Source: Paenibacillus polymyxa (lineage in GTDB: Bacteria; Bacillota; Bacilli; Paenibacillales; Paenibacillaceae). Taken from it: a DNA stretch of 33,812 nt. A program made the position numbers and the translations under genes. This document shows positions 25,539 to 33,263 of this stretch, in pieces. Positions within the stretch are counted from its first letter, which is position 1, and the number at the start of each line of letters is the position of its first letter. Under the pieces are notes generated by a model that was not told where the DNA came from, ran no database searches, and worked only from the letters and a program-made list of their open reading frames with translations. The stretch covers positions 1-33,812 of the forward strand of contig NZ_JAGGNR010000035.1 in NCBI RefSeq assembly GCF_018614975.1, given 5' to 3'.

Positions 25539-25691
25539 ATGTCTATAAAGCAAGTTGGGTCTGAAATTTTCAAAGAACGGTATACTGATGGAACGGTAGT
25601 TGTTGTTTGTGTGGACGATAGCCGCCTGCTTTTTGTTAACAATCTCTCACAACCTACAGAAAAGACTCCTATTTTATTTGAGGTGAAGTAA

Positions 25692-26453
25692 TTGTCTAAG
25701 ATTATGGCCGTAGCAAATCAAAAGGGCGGTGTGGGGAAAACGACGACATCTGTTAACTTGGGTGCAGGACTGGCTTCACTCGGGAAAAGAGTATTGCTTG
25801 TCGATATTGACCCTCAGGGGAATACAACCAGCGGAGTCGGAATCAATAAAGCAGATGTGGCTAATTGTATATATGATGTCATTATTAATGAGGTTCCTCC
25901 GCAAGAAGCGATTGTGGAGACTCAGATTGAAGGCCTTCATATCATACCTGCAACGATTCAGCTTGCCGGAGCCGAGATCGAATTGGTGTCCACGATATCA
26001 CGGGAAGTTCGCCTGAAAAAATCACTCGCCATGGTGAAAAAAAACTATGATTACATACTGATCGATTGTCCACCATCCCTTGGTATGTTAACGATCAATT
26101 CGTTGACTGCTTCCGATTCGGTGATCATTCCGATTCAGTGTGAGTATTATGCACTTGAAGGATTAAGTCAGTTGCTCAATACGGTTCGTCTGGTACAGAA
26201 ACATCTGAATACATCTCTGCAGATTGAAGGGGTATTGCTGACGATGTTTGATGCACGGACCAATCTGGGGATTCAGGTTATTGAAGAAGTGAAAAAGTAT
26301 TTTCAACAAAAAGTATATCAAACGATTATTCCGCGTAATGTACGGCTTAGTGAAGCACCATCTCATGGTCAATCCATTATCACGTATGACCCTCGTTCAA
26401 GAGGGGCGGAAGTGTATTTAGAGCTCGCAAAGGAAGTGATTTCTTATGAGTAA
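25692..26453 (+). CDS. soj: Chromosome partitioning ATPase Soj (ParA)
   Basis: Soj is the ParA-type ATPase that acts with Spo0J in origin segregation and regulates DnaA. The 253-residue length equals that of B. subtilis Soj. The deviant Walker A box KGGVGKTT spans residues 11-18, DIDPQGN follows as the switch region, and ILIDCPPSLG is the Walker B stretch. The start is TTG at 25692, with GAGGTGA 5 bases upstream; the next in-frame ATG at residue 5 lacks a ribosome binding site. It overlaps spo0J by 8 bases, indicating coupled translation. No promoter stands out in 25539-25691. Confidence 0.97.
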   Translation: MSKIMAVANQKGGVGKTTTSVNLGAGLASLGKRVLLVDIDPQGNTTSGVGINKADVANCIYDVIINEVPPQEAIVETQIEGLHIIPATIQLAGAEIELVSTISREVRLKKSLAMVKKNYDYILIDCPPSLGMLTINSLTASDSVIIPIQCEYYALEGLSQLLNTVRLVQKHLNTSLQIEGVLLTMFDARTNLGIQVIEEVKKYFQQKVYQTIIPRNVRLSEAPSHGQSIITYDPRSRGAEVYLELAKEVISYE

Positions 26454-27291
26454 GCGGCTTGGAAAAGGTCTTGATGCCCTCATTCCTTCGCTTTCAATTA
26501 ATGACGATGATAAAGTCGTAGAAATCCCGATTAGTCAACTGCGGGCTAACCCCTATCAACCACGTAAAGTATTTGATGAGGGCGCAATACATGAACTGGC
26601 TGAGTCCATTCGTCAGCATGGTGTCATACAACCCATTATTGTTCGTCCTGTATTACGAGGTTATGAGATTATTGCTGGAGAACGACGGTTCAGAGCTTCG
26701 CAATATTGTGGTAATGCAACGGTACCGGCTGTAGTCCGCAACTTCAGTGATCAGCAGGTAATGGAGATTGCGTTGATTGAGAATCTGCAACGGGAGAATC
26801 TGAACGCCATGGAAGTTGCAGTTGCTTATCAGGGGTTAATGGATCAATTCGCGTTGACTCAGGAAGAGTTGTCTGTAAAAGTAGGTAAATCACGTTCTCA
26901 CATTGCTAACTTCCTGCGTCTGTTATCATTGCCCGAAGAAGTAAAGGACCATGTTTCACGTGGAACATTATCTATGGGACATGCACGTGCGATCGTGGGT
27001 GTGAAAGACGAGGTTGTGGTGAAGCAACTTGCCAAACAAACCATTGATCAGCAATGGAGTGTACGTGAGTTGGAGGAAGCTGTTCAACAATTGGATCGTT
27101 CCAAAACAGGTGAGTCTAAAGCCAAATCGAAGTTGAAAAAGAAAGATCCATTCATTGATACATTGGAAGAATCTCTTCGTGAACGTTTCAAAACAACAGT
27201 GAAAATCAAGCACAATAAAGATAAAGGTAAAATTGAGCTCAACTACTACAGTCAACAGGATCTGGAACGGCTATTGGAATTGTTACAATAA
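26446..27291 (+). CDS. spo0J: ParB-family partition protein Spo0J
   Basis: Spo0J binds parS, spreads as a CTP-dependent clamp, recruits condensin and stimulates Soj. The protein has 281 residues (B. subtilis 282). The N-terminal CTP-binding region shows PYQPRKVFDE, then IIAGERRFRAS with the GERR motif, then ENLQREN. The HTH is LSVKVGKSRSHIANFLRLL, and a C-terminal Lys-rich dimerisation region ends YYSQQDLERLLELLQ. The start ATG at 26446 lies inside soj. A near-perfect parS site is inside the gene at 26952-26967, encoding residues around HVSRGTLSMGHA. Confidence 0.97.
   Translation: MSKRLGKGLDALIPSLSINDDDKVVEIPISQLRANPYQPRKVFDEGAIHELAESIRQHGVIQPIIVRPVLRGYEIIAGERRFRASQYCGNATVPAVVRNFSDQQVMEIALIENLQRENLNAMEVAVAYQGLMDQFALTQEELSVKVGKSRSHIANFLRLLSLPEEVKDHVSRGTLSMGHARAIVGVKDEVVVKQLAKQTIDQQWSVRELEEAVQQLDRSKTGESKAKSKLKKKDPFIDTLEESLRERFKTTVKIKHNKDKGKIELNYYSQQDLERLLELLQ
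26952..26967. other. parS: parS site inside spo0J (one mismatch)
   Basis: TGTTTCACGTGGAACA differs from the consensus at one base. B. subtilis also has a parS site inside spo0J, and as I recall at the matching codons. The mismatch is compatible with preserving the coding frame. Confidence 0.85.
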
Positions 27292-27338
27292 CAGTCGGGT
27301 CTATGATTCATTAACAACATGCGGGGCTTACTCATGTC

Positions 27339-27379
27339 ATGACATATCGCCTCTGTACCATGGAGAAACGATATGTCAT
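27339..27379. terminator. Hairpin after soj-spo0J, possible terminator
   Basis: A perfect 11-base inverted repeat, ATGACATATCG (27339-27349) and CGATATGTCAT (27369-27379), encloses a 19-base loop that itself contains CTC/GAG pairing. A weak T-containing stretch follows on the plus side. It may end the soj-spo0J transcript or be an RNA stability element. Confidence 0.45.
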
Positions 27380-27452
27380 TCTTTGTTTATAGGGTTATAT
27401 TTGCAATATGTGCAGGCGAACTATTAATTTATGGGACAGAGGTGGTTGTGAG

Positions 27453-28607
27453 GTGGAGGGAGTTATCTATCTAGATCATGCAGCAACATCTTGGCCCAAA
27501 CCACCTGCTGTCGGTGATGCGATGTTGAGTGCATTGGAGATTGCCGGAGCCAATCCTGGCAGAGGAAGTCACCGGATGGCAGTTCAGGCAAGTCGTGTAT
27601 TGTTCGAGGCGAGAAAATCCATATCCAATATTTTTGGAATCAAAAATGCGAATGATATTGCATTCGGATCAAATACGACAGAAGCGCTAAATCTAGCTAT
27701 TCAAGGCTTGCTCAGAGAGGGCGACCATGTGATTGCCACCATGGCTGAACATAACTCAGTCAGACGACCACTGGAGTACATGCGAAAACTCCGAAATGTA
27801 GAGATTGATTATGTACCTGTTAATGCTGCGGGAGCCATTGATCTGATGCAAATGGAACGTATGTTTCGTTCGAATACCAGATTGGTGGTATGTACACATA
27901 GTTCCAATCTGCTTGGCAGTATTCTTCCTATTGGAGAAGTTTCGCTCCTGTGTCGTAAACATCAGGCGATCTTATTGGTAGATGCAGCGCAGAGTGCTGG
28001 GGTTATGCCTGTGAATGTACAACAATTGGGCATAGATATGTTGGCTTTTCCAGGGCATAAGGGACTGCTTGGTCCTCAAGGTACAGGGGGCTTGTACATT
28101 GCTCCAGAGCTCGATATAGAGCCTTTACTTCATGGAGGAACAGGAAGTCAGTCAGAGGCTTTGGAGCAGCCAAAGGTCCGTCCTGATCGCTATGAAGCGG
28201 GGACGCCGAATACAGTCGGGATCGCAGGGCTGACTGCGGGTGTAAAACATGTACTTGAGATGACACCAGCGTTTATCTACCAACATGAGTGGGAACTGAC
28301 CCAACATATGATGGATGGGCTGTCATCCGTTAAGGGTATACGAATGCTTGGTCCAGAGATTGGACAGCCGCGCACCGGATTAGTATCTTTTACTGTGGAT
28401 GGATATGATTCGGCACAACTCGCCTTCCGATTAGATCGGAATTATGGGATTGCGGTTCGCTCCGGTTTTCATTGCACACCGCTTGCACACGAATCTGCTG
28501 GTACAACTGCTACCGGAGCAGTAAGGGCCAGTGTGGGATACAATTCAACTAGAGAACATGTCGAAGCACTCGTTAAGGCAGTGTTGGAATTGACTGGGGC
28601 AGACTAG
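27453..28607 (+). CDS. Class V aminotransferase, cysteine-desulfurase-like
   Basis: A 384-residue PLP enzyme of the class V aminotransferase family, close to cysteine desulfurases (the TIGR01977-type group from memory). These enzymes remove sulfur from cysteine for cofactor assembly. The N-terminus reads IYLDHAATSWPKP. The PLP lysine is probably in FPGHKGLLGPQG, with the preceding LLVDAAQSAG holding the pyridine-nitrogen aspartate. The C-terminal RSGFHCTPLAH offers a Cys at the position of the catalytic cysteine. I start at GTG 27453 because AGAGGTGG is 7 bases upstream and the family N-terminus begins there; the frame is open to an ATG at 27408. The function of this subgroup is not established, and no Fe-S scaffold gene is adjacent. 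Confidence 0.85.
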   Translation: MEGVIYLDHAATSWPKPPAVGDAMLSALEIAGANPGRGSHRMAVQASRVLFEARKSISNIFGIKNANDIAFGSNTTEALNLAIQGLLREGDHVIATMAEHNSVRRPLEYMRKLRNVEIDYVPVNAAGAIDLMQMERMFRSNTRLVVCTHSSNLLGSILPIGEVSLLCRKHQAILLVDAAQSAGVMPVNVQQLGIDMLAFPGHKGLLGPQGTGGLYIAPELDIEPLLHGGTGSQSEALEQPKVRPDRYEAGTPNTVGIAGLTAGVKHVLEMTPAFIYQHEWELTQHMMDGLSSVKGIRMLGPEIGQPRTGLVSFTVDGYDSAQLAFRLDRNYGIAVRSGFHCTPLAHESAGTTATGAVRASVGYNSTREHVEALVKAVLELTGAD

Positions 28608-28719
28608 ATTAGAGTTGAAATGATGAACTCATTGGATACAGGGTTGATTTATAATGAATGATAATATTACAGGACAGACGTTAATCTGATCAAAAATATA
28701 GAGGGGTAGTTGCAATTAC

Positions 28720-29220
28720 ATGGCTGAATTAAACGAGCTGATTCTGGAACAGCTGTTATGGATTATTGGCGGAATGGCATTACTTACGGTGATCTTGCTG
28801 ATTGTGAGTATTGTTCAAGGGGCAAAGTTACGAAAGTTTAAACGTAAATATGAAGCCATGATGGCTGGCAGTGGAGTAGAGGACCTGGAATCGTTGCTGA
28901 TTAATCTGAAAATTCAGATGGACAGCATTGAGGATGAACACAAACTGCAAACGAATCAGCTGCAAGTTGTCATGCAAAAGCTGACCCGCATTCAAGGTAA
29001 AGTTGGCGTGAAAAGGTACAATGCTTATGGAGAGCGTGGCAGTGATCTGAGCTTCTCAATGGCCATGATTAATGATAGCCAGGATGGCATGATCCTTACG
29101 GGGATATATAACCGTGACGGTTCATACGTATATGCGAAACCTCTTAAAGGGGGAGAGTCCACGTATACTCTGTCCCCGGAGGAAAAGGAAGCTATTACTC
29201 TGGCACAGCAAGCAGAGTAG
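28720..29220 (+). CDS. DUF4446 membrane-anchored protein
   Basis: A 166-residue protein with one N-terminal transmembrane segment (about residues 11-33, LLWIIGGMALLTVILLIVS), a basic stretch after it, a coiled-coil-like helical region (about 45-95) and a small C-terminal domain containing VKRYNAYGERGSDLSFSMAM and NRDGSYVYAKPLKGG. This fits the DUF4446 family found in Firmicutes beside spo0J. Function is unknown; a cytoplasmic domain facing inward is likely. AGGGG is 12-13 bases before the ATG, a wide spacing. The 3' end overlaps the convergent yyaC gene by 26 bases. Confidence 0.85.
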   Translation: MAELNELILEQLLWIIGGMALLTVILLIVSIVQGAKLRKFKRKYEAMMAGSGVEDLESLLINLKIQMDSIEDEHKLQTNQLQVVMQKLTRIQGKVGVKRYNAYGERGSDLSFSMAMINDSQDGMILTGIYNRDGSYVYAKPLKGGESTYTLSPEEKEAITLAQQAE

Positions 29221-29800
29221 AACGTGTATGCCATTCCCGAATGGCCGAGTACAGACTGCTGGATATAATCTCGGACATGCGCATAACAAGACTGAGCCGT
29301 GTGTTCTGTAGAACAAAGTATTCCATAAAGCCGCCGACGTTAACGATACCTGTCAGATGGATATCGCCGACCGGCGGTAATTCTTTATTTACCCCCGCAC
29401 CCGGCTTGAGTGGACCATTCACAACTTGAATGCATCCCACACTGGATGATTGTCCGAGACAGGCGTCAATGCCAATCACATAAGGGTTATGGTGTGTTTT
29501 CTGTATGTTGTGGAGTGTATCTTGCAGGTTCATCGCATGGACTGGTTCATCCAAGGTACCATATAGATTGAATAAAGGGCTGTCCCACTTGGAAAGGGCT
29601 GATCCGACCAGAGGACCAAGACAGTCGCCTGTTGAGCGATCTGTGCCGATGCAGACAATCACTACATTTTGCAGAGAGTGGGCTTTATAGAGATGGAACA
29701 TTAAACGATGGGTAATGGCCGAGTGAATACCTGGATCGGTATGGGGAATTTTCAAACTGGTCATGTCTTGTGATGAAAAGGAACGCGAAGTAGGATTCAT
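29195..29800 (-). CDS. yyaC: Spore protease YyaC-like
   Basis: A 201-residue protein matching B. subtilis YyaC, a small sporulation protein distantly related to germination protease. Conserved stretches are VIVCIGTDRSTGDCLGPLVGS, DEPVHAMNL and GIDACLG, followed by the GDIHLTGIVNVGGFMEYF region. The aspartates in the first and third motifs could bind metal or act catalytically, by analogy to the hydrogenase-maturation-protease-like fold. The ATG at 29800 has AAAGGA 8 bases upstream. It is on the opposite strand to its neighbours, overlaps DUF4446 tail to tail, and is transcribed against the fork. A sporulation sigma factor probably drives it, but I could not pick out a promoter. Confidence 0.9.
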   Translation of the reverse strand: MNPTSRSFSSQDMTSLKIPHTDPGIHSAITHRLMFHLYKAHSLQNVVIVCIGTDRSTGDCLGPLVGSALSKWDSPLFNLYGTLDEPVHAMNLQDTLHNIQKTHHNPYVIGIDACLGQSSSVGCIQVVNGPLKPGAGVNKELPPVGDIHLTGIVNVGGFMEYFVLQNTRLSLVMRMSEIISSSLYSAIREWHTRSTLLAVPE

Positions 29801-29917
29801 AGGATCTATCCTTTCCCTTGGAATAGTAGTAACAGTATATGGAAAGGTAGAGCGTTTTATACTTCACGAGGACAAGCTTTTTCTCTAGGGTTAGACGTAT
29901 GGTGAAAGGAGCCGGAT

Positions 29918-30181
29918 ATGGACGAATGGATTAACGATTGGATGCTGATTGCATTTGATTCAACCCAGCAGGCACTGCGTGCTGAAATGCTGCTGGAGTT
30001 TGCCGAGATAGAGATTGATTTGTTCCCTACGCCAAAAGAAATTACAGCAGGGTGTGCGCTATGTATCCAGTTTCCAAAAGAGGATCTGGAGCGAGTACAG
30101 AAGATCATTCGTAACGAGTTCGTAGAGATCCGAGGCCTCTATTTCAAAACTGAAGACAGCTATGATAACATACCGATGTAG
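29918..30181 (+). CDS. DUF3343 small protein
   Basis: An 87-residue protein matching the DUF3343 pattern: an N-terminal LIAFDSTQQALRAEMLL segment, PTPKEITAGCALCIQF in the middle with a Cys-x-x-Cys, and a C-terminal EIRGLYFK. Family members are small, often encoded near sulfur-transfer or selenium genes; the role is not known. The nearby cysteine-desulfurase-like gene makes a sulfur-relay role an idea only. The ATG at 29918 follows AAAGGAG. It precedes mscS by 14 bases and is probably co-transcribed with it. Confidence 0.8.
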   Translation: MDEWINDWMLIAFDSTQQALRAEMLLEFAEIEIDLFPTPKEITAGCALCIQFPKEDLERVQKIIRNEFVEIRGLYFKTEDSYDNIPM

Positions 30182-30195
30182 AGGAGGCATGATGG

Positions 30196-31140
30196 ATGTT
30201 GCCATTTCAGTTTGCTCAAGGGTACAACAGTGGCGGTGGTGCGGTAGCGGCTGTTGGTGAAGCCCTTCGTTGGACGGATAAATTCTGGAACAGAATTGCA
30301 GATCCCGATATGTGGCTTAACATTATGTTCAGCTCAATCCGGATCATCATTATTTTTATCATCACCCGTATTGTTATTAAGGTGGTATATCGAATTATAG
30401 ATCGTTCCATGGGACGCAAGCAGGAAGGCAAGATTCGCGTGAATCCGCGCAGATTCGTAACCGTAGGGGAACTGTTGAAAAATGCGACCTCCATAACATG
30501 TAATTTTATTATGATTCTGCTACTGTTATCTGAGATTAATATCCAAGTTGGACCGCTACTCGCGAGTGCCGGTGTGCTCGGGCTTGCCATTGGTTTTGGT
30601 GCACAGGGTCTGGTCAAGGATGTTATTACGGGTTTCTTCATTATATTAGAGGACCAGTTCGCTGTGGGTGATGTTATTCAGACGGGAACCTACAAGGGAA
30701 CGGTTGAGGTGATTGGTCTTAGAACTACCAAATTGGTCAGCTGGCAGGGTGAGGTGCACATTATCCCAAACGGGGCGATTGCAAGTGTAACGAACTACTC
30801 CATGTCGAATTCGCTGGCTGTAGTGGATATTCCGATGAAGGCGGACTTAAGTCTTGATGAGTCAGTACATCTGGTGAAGAAGTCTTTGGTTGGGATCGAG
30901 GAACGTGATCTGAATATTGTGAAGGTGCCTGATGTGCTCGGTATACAGTCGATGTCTACGTCTGAGTATGTGGTACGAATTGTGGCTGAATGTATGCCTA
31001 ATTCTCGTGCTTCTGTGGAACGTCAAATACAGGGTGATGTGAAAAAAACACTGGAGTATCGTGAGATGAACAATCAAGCAGCATTGGAACAGGCAGCAGC
31101 TTTGGAGAAAGATGAGGGGGATGGCACAGGTGGAGCGTAA
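30196..31140 (+). CDS. Small-conductance mechanosensitive channel, MscS family
   Basis: A 314-residue MscS-type channel that opens under membrane tension during hypo-osmotic shock. Three N-terminal hydrophobic segments are visible (about residues 45-65, 90-110 and 115-145); the pore-lining one contains the Gly/Ala-rich LGLAIGFGAQGLVKDVITG. The beta domain follows with EDQFAVGDVIQTGTYKGTV and the conserved IPNGAIASVTNYS. The C-terminus is an acidic helical tail. The ATG at 30196 follows GAGGAGG by 8 bases; an ATG at 30189 is out of frame. In B. subtilis the YkuT protein and in other Bacillales a copy near rpsF are similar. Its 3' end overlaps the next gene by 11 bases. Confidence 0.92.
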   Translation: MLPFQFAQGYNSGGGAVAAVGEALRWTDKFWNRIADPDMWLNIMFSSIRIIIIFIITRIVIKVVYRIIDRSMGRKQEGKIRVNPRRFVTVGELLKNATSITCNFIMILLLLSEINIQVGPLLASAGVLGLAIGFGAQGLVKDVITGFFIILEDQFAVGDVIQTGTYKGTVEVIGLRTTKLVSWQGEVHIIPNGAIASVTNYSMSNSLAVVDIPMKADLSLDESVHLVKKSLVGIEERDLNIVKVPDVLGIQSMSTSEYVVRIVAECMPNSRASVERQIQGDVKKTLEYREMNNQAALEQAAALEKDEGDGTGGA

Positions 31141-31339
31141 AAGTTTCCAGCTTGGGGATTTCGTGCAGATGAAGAAGCAGCATCCCTGTGGCAGCAATGA
31201 GATGGAGATCATTCGAATGGGTATGGATATTCGGATCAAGTGTGTGGGGTGTAAACATAGCGTGTTGATCCCAAGAGCAAAATTCGAGAAAAACATGAAG
31301 AAGGTACTGCGTTCAGCCGAAGATTCCACTGAATCCTGA
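31130..31339 (+). CDS. DUF951 small protein
   Basis: A 69-residue basic protein of the DUF951 family. It contains the family stretches FQLGDFVQMKKQHPCGSNE and MDIRIKCVGCKHSVLIPRAKFEK. Three cysteines (in HPCG and CVGC) could bind a metal or nucleic acid; the function is unknown. I chose GTG at 31130 because GAGGGGG lies 9 bases upstream and family members start at the matching MERK. An ATG at 31112 is in frame but sits before that site. It overlaps mscS by 11 bases, implying coupled translation, and precedes the rpsF region, a common Bacillales arrangement. Confidence 0.88.
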   Translation: MERKSFQLGDFVQMKKQHPCGSNEMEIIRMGMDIRIKCVGCKHSVLIPRAKFEKNMKKVLRSAEDSTES

Positions 31340-31401
31340 GCTTGCAATACTTCGGTATGCAGTACGCGTAATAACGTTTACATGCAGGCTCCGTAGGAGT
31401 G

Positions 31402-31430
31402 TTGCGTTCTGTAAATGATCATGCTATAAT
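31402..31430 (+). promoter_or_regulatory. tRNA-Ser promoter
   Basis: TTGCGT (31402-31407) and a perfect TATAAT (31425-31430) are 17 bases apart, with TGC directly before the -10 making it extended. The tRNA begins 12 bases after the -10, so the leader is only a few bases long. Confidence 0.85.
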
Positions 31431-31442
31431 CAATATTGCTGC

Positions 31443-31533
31443 GGAAAGGTACCCAAGAGGCCCAAGGGGGCTGACTCGAAATCAGTTAGGCGTGTCACAG
31501 CGTGCGTGGGTTCGAATCCCACCCTTTCCGCCA
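31443..31533 (+). tRNA. tRNA-Ser (anticodon CGA)
   Basis: A 91-base class II tRNA. The acceptor stem is GGAAAGG (31443-31449) with CCTTTCC (31523-31529), followed by discriminator G and an encoded CCA (31531-31533). The anticodon loop is CTCGAAA between GCTGA and TCAGT, giving CGA, which reads UCG. A long variable arm and the T-arm (GTGGG TTCGAAT CCCAC) complete it. The serine identity agrees with the G73 and long variable arm. No other tRNA is adjacent. Confidence 0.93.
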
Positions 31534-31586
31534 CTTCAATTGTAACTTACTCAATACACATTGAGTTTAATAAAAAGATTGATAAG

Positions 31587-31615
31587 AAGACTTTCCACAA
31601 GGAAAGTCTTTTTTT
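31587..31615 (+). terminator. tRNA-Ser terminator
   Basis: A perfect 10-bp stem, AAGACTTTCC (31587-31596) and GGAAAGTCTT (31601-31610), has a 4-base loop and a T-run to 31615. Confidence 0.85.
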
Positions 31616-31690
31616 GTATAACGTTTTATTGATTATGAATTGACACCTATTGAACACGTATCCATATAAGATGCATCATTAATGACTAAA

Positions 31691-31723
31691 ACGAAAAATA
31701 AAGAGCCCCAAAGGGCTCTTTAT
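31691..31723 (-). terminator. Terminator for the minus-strand yjzC transcript
   Basis: A perfect 11-bp stem (31698-31708 with 31713-31723) has a CAAA loop. On the minus strand it is followed by TTTT (complement of 31694-31697); the plus side has no T-run. The only minus-strand gene upstream is the yjzC-like gene, whose stop is 260 bases away. I see no supported gene in 31724-31982, which would be a long 3' untranslated region. Confidence 0.65.
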
Positions 31724-31982
31724 CCGGCGGTGCATTTGTTTGTTAGGAAACAATCGGTCGTAACAATCAGAAACTTGGTGTACTGCACGTAGCAATACGC
31801 GTGCTTCAGACGAAGAGCCTTACAACACATAACCACTTGCTTCTTAGATTACGTGATGAATCTCCAACAGCGAATGATCGGCTTCGTTGTCCAACGGAAC
31901 CACACCTCTCTCGTGCACCGCCTAATTGTATTATGTGCTTTATTCCGTTTTATATACATGGATCGTCAAAAAAGTATTGCGA

Positions 31983-32177
31983 TTAATGTACGCGAGCTTT
32001 GGTCAGCTTCTTCCACTTGCGATTATGATTGCTTGTTTCGGGAAAAGCTTCACCTTTTTGCAGCGTTACCCGCTTTGGGTTCTGAATTTCGGTGACAAAG
32101 CTTTTTTCCCCAACTTCCGTGTACTCTCCATCGTTTGGTGCTTTGTCTCCTGGTTCAAACTCGGTTTTTTCACCCAT
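31983..32177 (-). CDS. yjzC: YjzC-like small protein
   Basis: A 64-residue hydrophilic protein, beginning MGEKTEFEPGDKAPNDGEY, followed by VGEKSFVTEIQNPKRVTLQKGEAFPETSNHNRKW. The GxKAPNxGxY opening and FPExSNHNRxW end match the B. subtilis YjzC family as recalled. The family role is unknown. The start has a strong AGAGGAGG 7 bases upstream, strong evidence that it is translated. It is divergent from rpsF and transcribed against the fork. Between it and rpsF no sure promoter for this gene is evident. Confidence 0.75.
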   Translation of the reverse strand: MGEKTEFEPGDKAPNDGEYTEVGEKSFVTEIQNPKRVTLQKGEAFPETSNHNRKWKKLTKARVH

Positions 32178-32281
32178 GATAAAACCTCCTCTGCAGATTA
32201 TGTTACATTGTTGCTTCTGTAGTGTGCTCCATAGCCGGGCTGATCATGTGCCAATGTGTACAGGGAACGTTTGCTTGCACT

Positions 32282-32311
32282 TTGACTCCGTATTTGTTAT
32301 ATTAATATAGT
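32282..32311 (+). promoter_or_regulatory. rpsF operon promoter
   Basis: TTGACT (32282-32287) and TATAGT (32306-32311) are 18 bases apart, about 70 bases before the rpsF start. Each hexamer matches 5 of 6. Confidence 0.65.
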
Positions 32312-32379
32312 TCGAGTTTGTGCTCGTTCCTTGCTCTCAACTTAGATTGAGGGCCAGAGTCCATAAGGAGGTGAAAATT

Positions 32380-32673
32380 ATGCGCAAATATGAAGTGATG
32401 TACATTATTCGTCCTGACATTGAGCAAGAAGTTGTTCAAGCTACAGTCGATAAATTCCAAGGCATCATCTCCAACGGCGGTGGTGAAGTTACAGCTCACG
32501 ACGTTATGGGTAAACGCCGTCTTGCGTATGAGATCAAGAAATTCCGTGATGGTTTTTATGTTCTGGTACATTTTACTGCTGAACCAGCAGTTGTAACTGA
32601 ACTTGAGCGTCTCATGAAGATTTCTGACGAAGTAATTCGTTATCTCATTACCAACGACGTTAAGTCTGCTTAA
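32380..32673 (+). CDS. rpsF: 30S ribosomal protein S6
   Basis: S6 binds 16S rRNA together with S18 in the 30S platform. The 97 residues begin MRKYEVMYIIRPDI and include the VMGKRRLAYEIKKFRDGFYVLVHF core. The ATG at 32380 follows a perfect AAGGAGGTG; the frame is open to 32320 but without a ribosome binding site. It is the first gene of rpsF-ssb-rpsR, the conserved Bacillales order. Some bacteria regulate this operon through an S6:S18-binding leader; the 68-base leader here has a small CTCAA/TTGAG hairpin but I could not match that motif. Confidence 0.97.
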   Translation: MRKYEVMYIIRPDIEQEVVQATVDKFQGIISNGGGEVTAHDVMGKRRLAYEIKKFRDGFYVLVHFTAEPAVVTELERLMKISDEVIRYLITNDVKSA

Positions 32674-32721
32674 GACTACTCGTGATTAACGCACCAATAC
32701 GCTCTGAAGGAGGGGATTACA

Positions 32722-33207
32722 TTGTTGAACCGTGTCATTCTGATCGGCCGGTTAACCCGGGATCCTGAGTTGCGTTACACTCCAGCAGGAGTAGCAGTTA
32801 CGCAATTTACTTTGGCAGTGGACAGACCGTTTACAAGCCAAGGGGGAGAAAAGGAAGCCGATTTCATTCCGGTCGTAACCTGGAGACAGCTTGCCGAGAC
32901 CTGTGCGAACTACTTGCGCAAAGGACGCCTGGCTGCAGTCGAAGGACGCATTCAAGTACGGAACTACGAGAATAACGAAGGAAAACGTGTATACGTGACC
33001 GAAGTTATTGCCGATAATGTTCGTTTCTTGGAGTCAGCTAACCGTGATAATAGCGGTGGCGGCGGTGGGCAACCAATGCGTGAAGAGCCTTCTTATGGAG
33101 GCGGCGGACGCGCGAACAATAACAATAATTCGCGTAGCAACAATCAGGATCCTTTTTCCGATGACGGAAAACCGATTGATATATCGGATGATGATTTGCC
33201 ATTTTAA
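32722..33207 (+). CDS. ssb: Single-strand DNA-binding protein
   Basis: SSB coats single-stranded DNA during replication, repair and recombination. The 161 residues have an N-terminal OB fold (MLNRVILIGRLTRDPELRYTP to about residue 105), a Gly/Asn-rich flexible linker, and the acidic C-terminal peptide DISDDDLPF that recruits partner proteins. The start is TTG at 32722, followed by a second TTG (Leu2); AAGGAGGGG is 6 bases upstream and MLNR matches the B. subtilis start. It lies 48 bases after rpsF and 56 before rpsR. Confidence 0.97.
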   Translation: MLNRVILIGRLTRDPELRYTPAGVAVTQFTLAVDRPFTSQGGEKEADFIPVVTWRQLAETCANYLRKGRLAAVEGRIQVRNYENNEGKRVYVTEVIADNVRFLESANRDNSGGGGGQPMREEPSYGGGGRANNNNNSRSNNQDPFSDDGKPIDISDDDLPF

Positions 33208-33263
33208 CATGAGCTGATACTCTTAGGAGATATGGGTTACATGATAGGAAAGGACTGAAAAGC

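Noticed and set aside
31801..31986. Other frames in the tRNA-yjzC gap
   Set aside because: None has a ribosome binding site or a familiar sequence; a 36-codon minus frame near 31960 also lacks one.
31853..32095. 80-codon plus-strand frame between the tRNA and rpsF
   Set aside because: It overlaps the yjzC-like gene, which has a much stronger ribosome binding site and a family match.
32312..32379. Possible S6:S18-binding leader of rpsF
   Set aside because: A small CTCAA/TTGAG hairpin exists, but I could not find the known motif, so it is not called.
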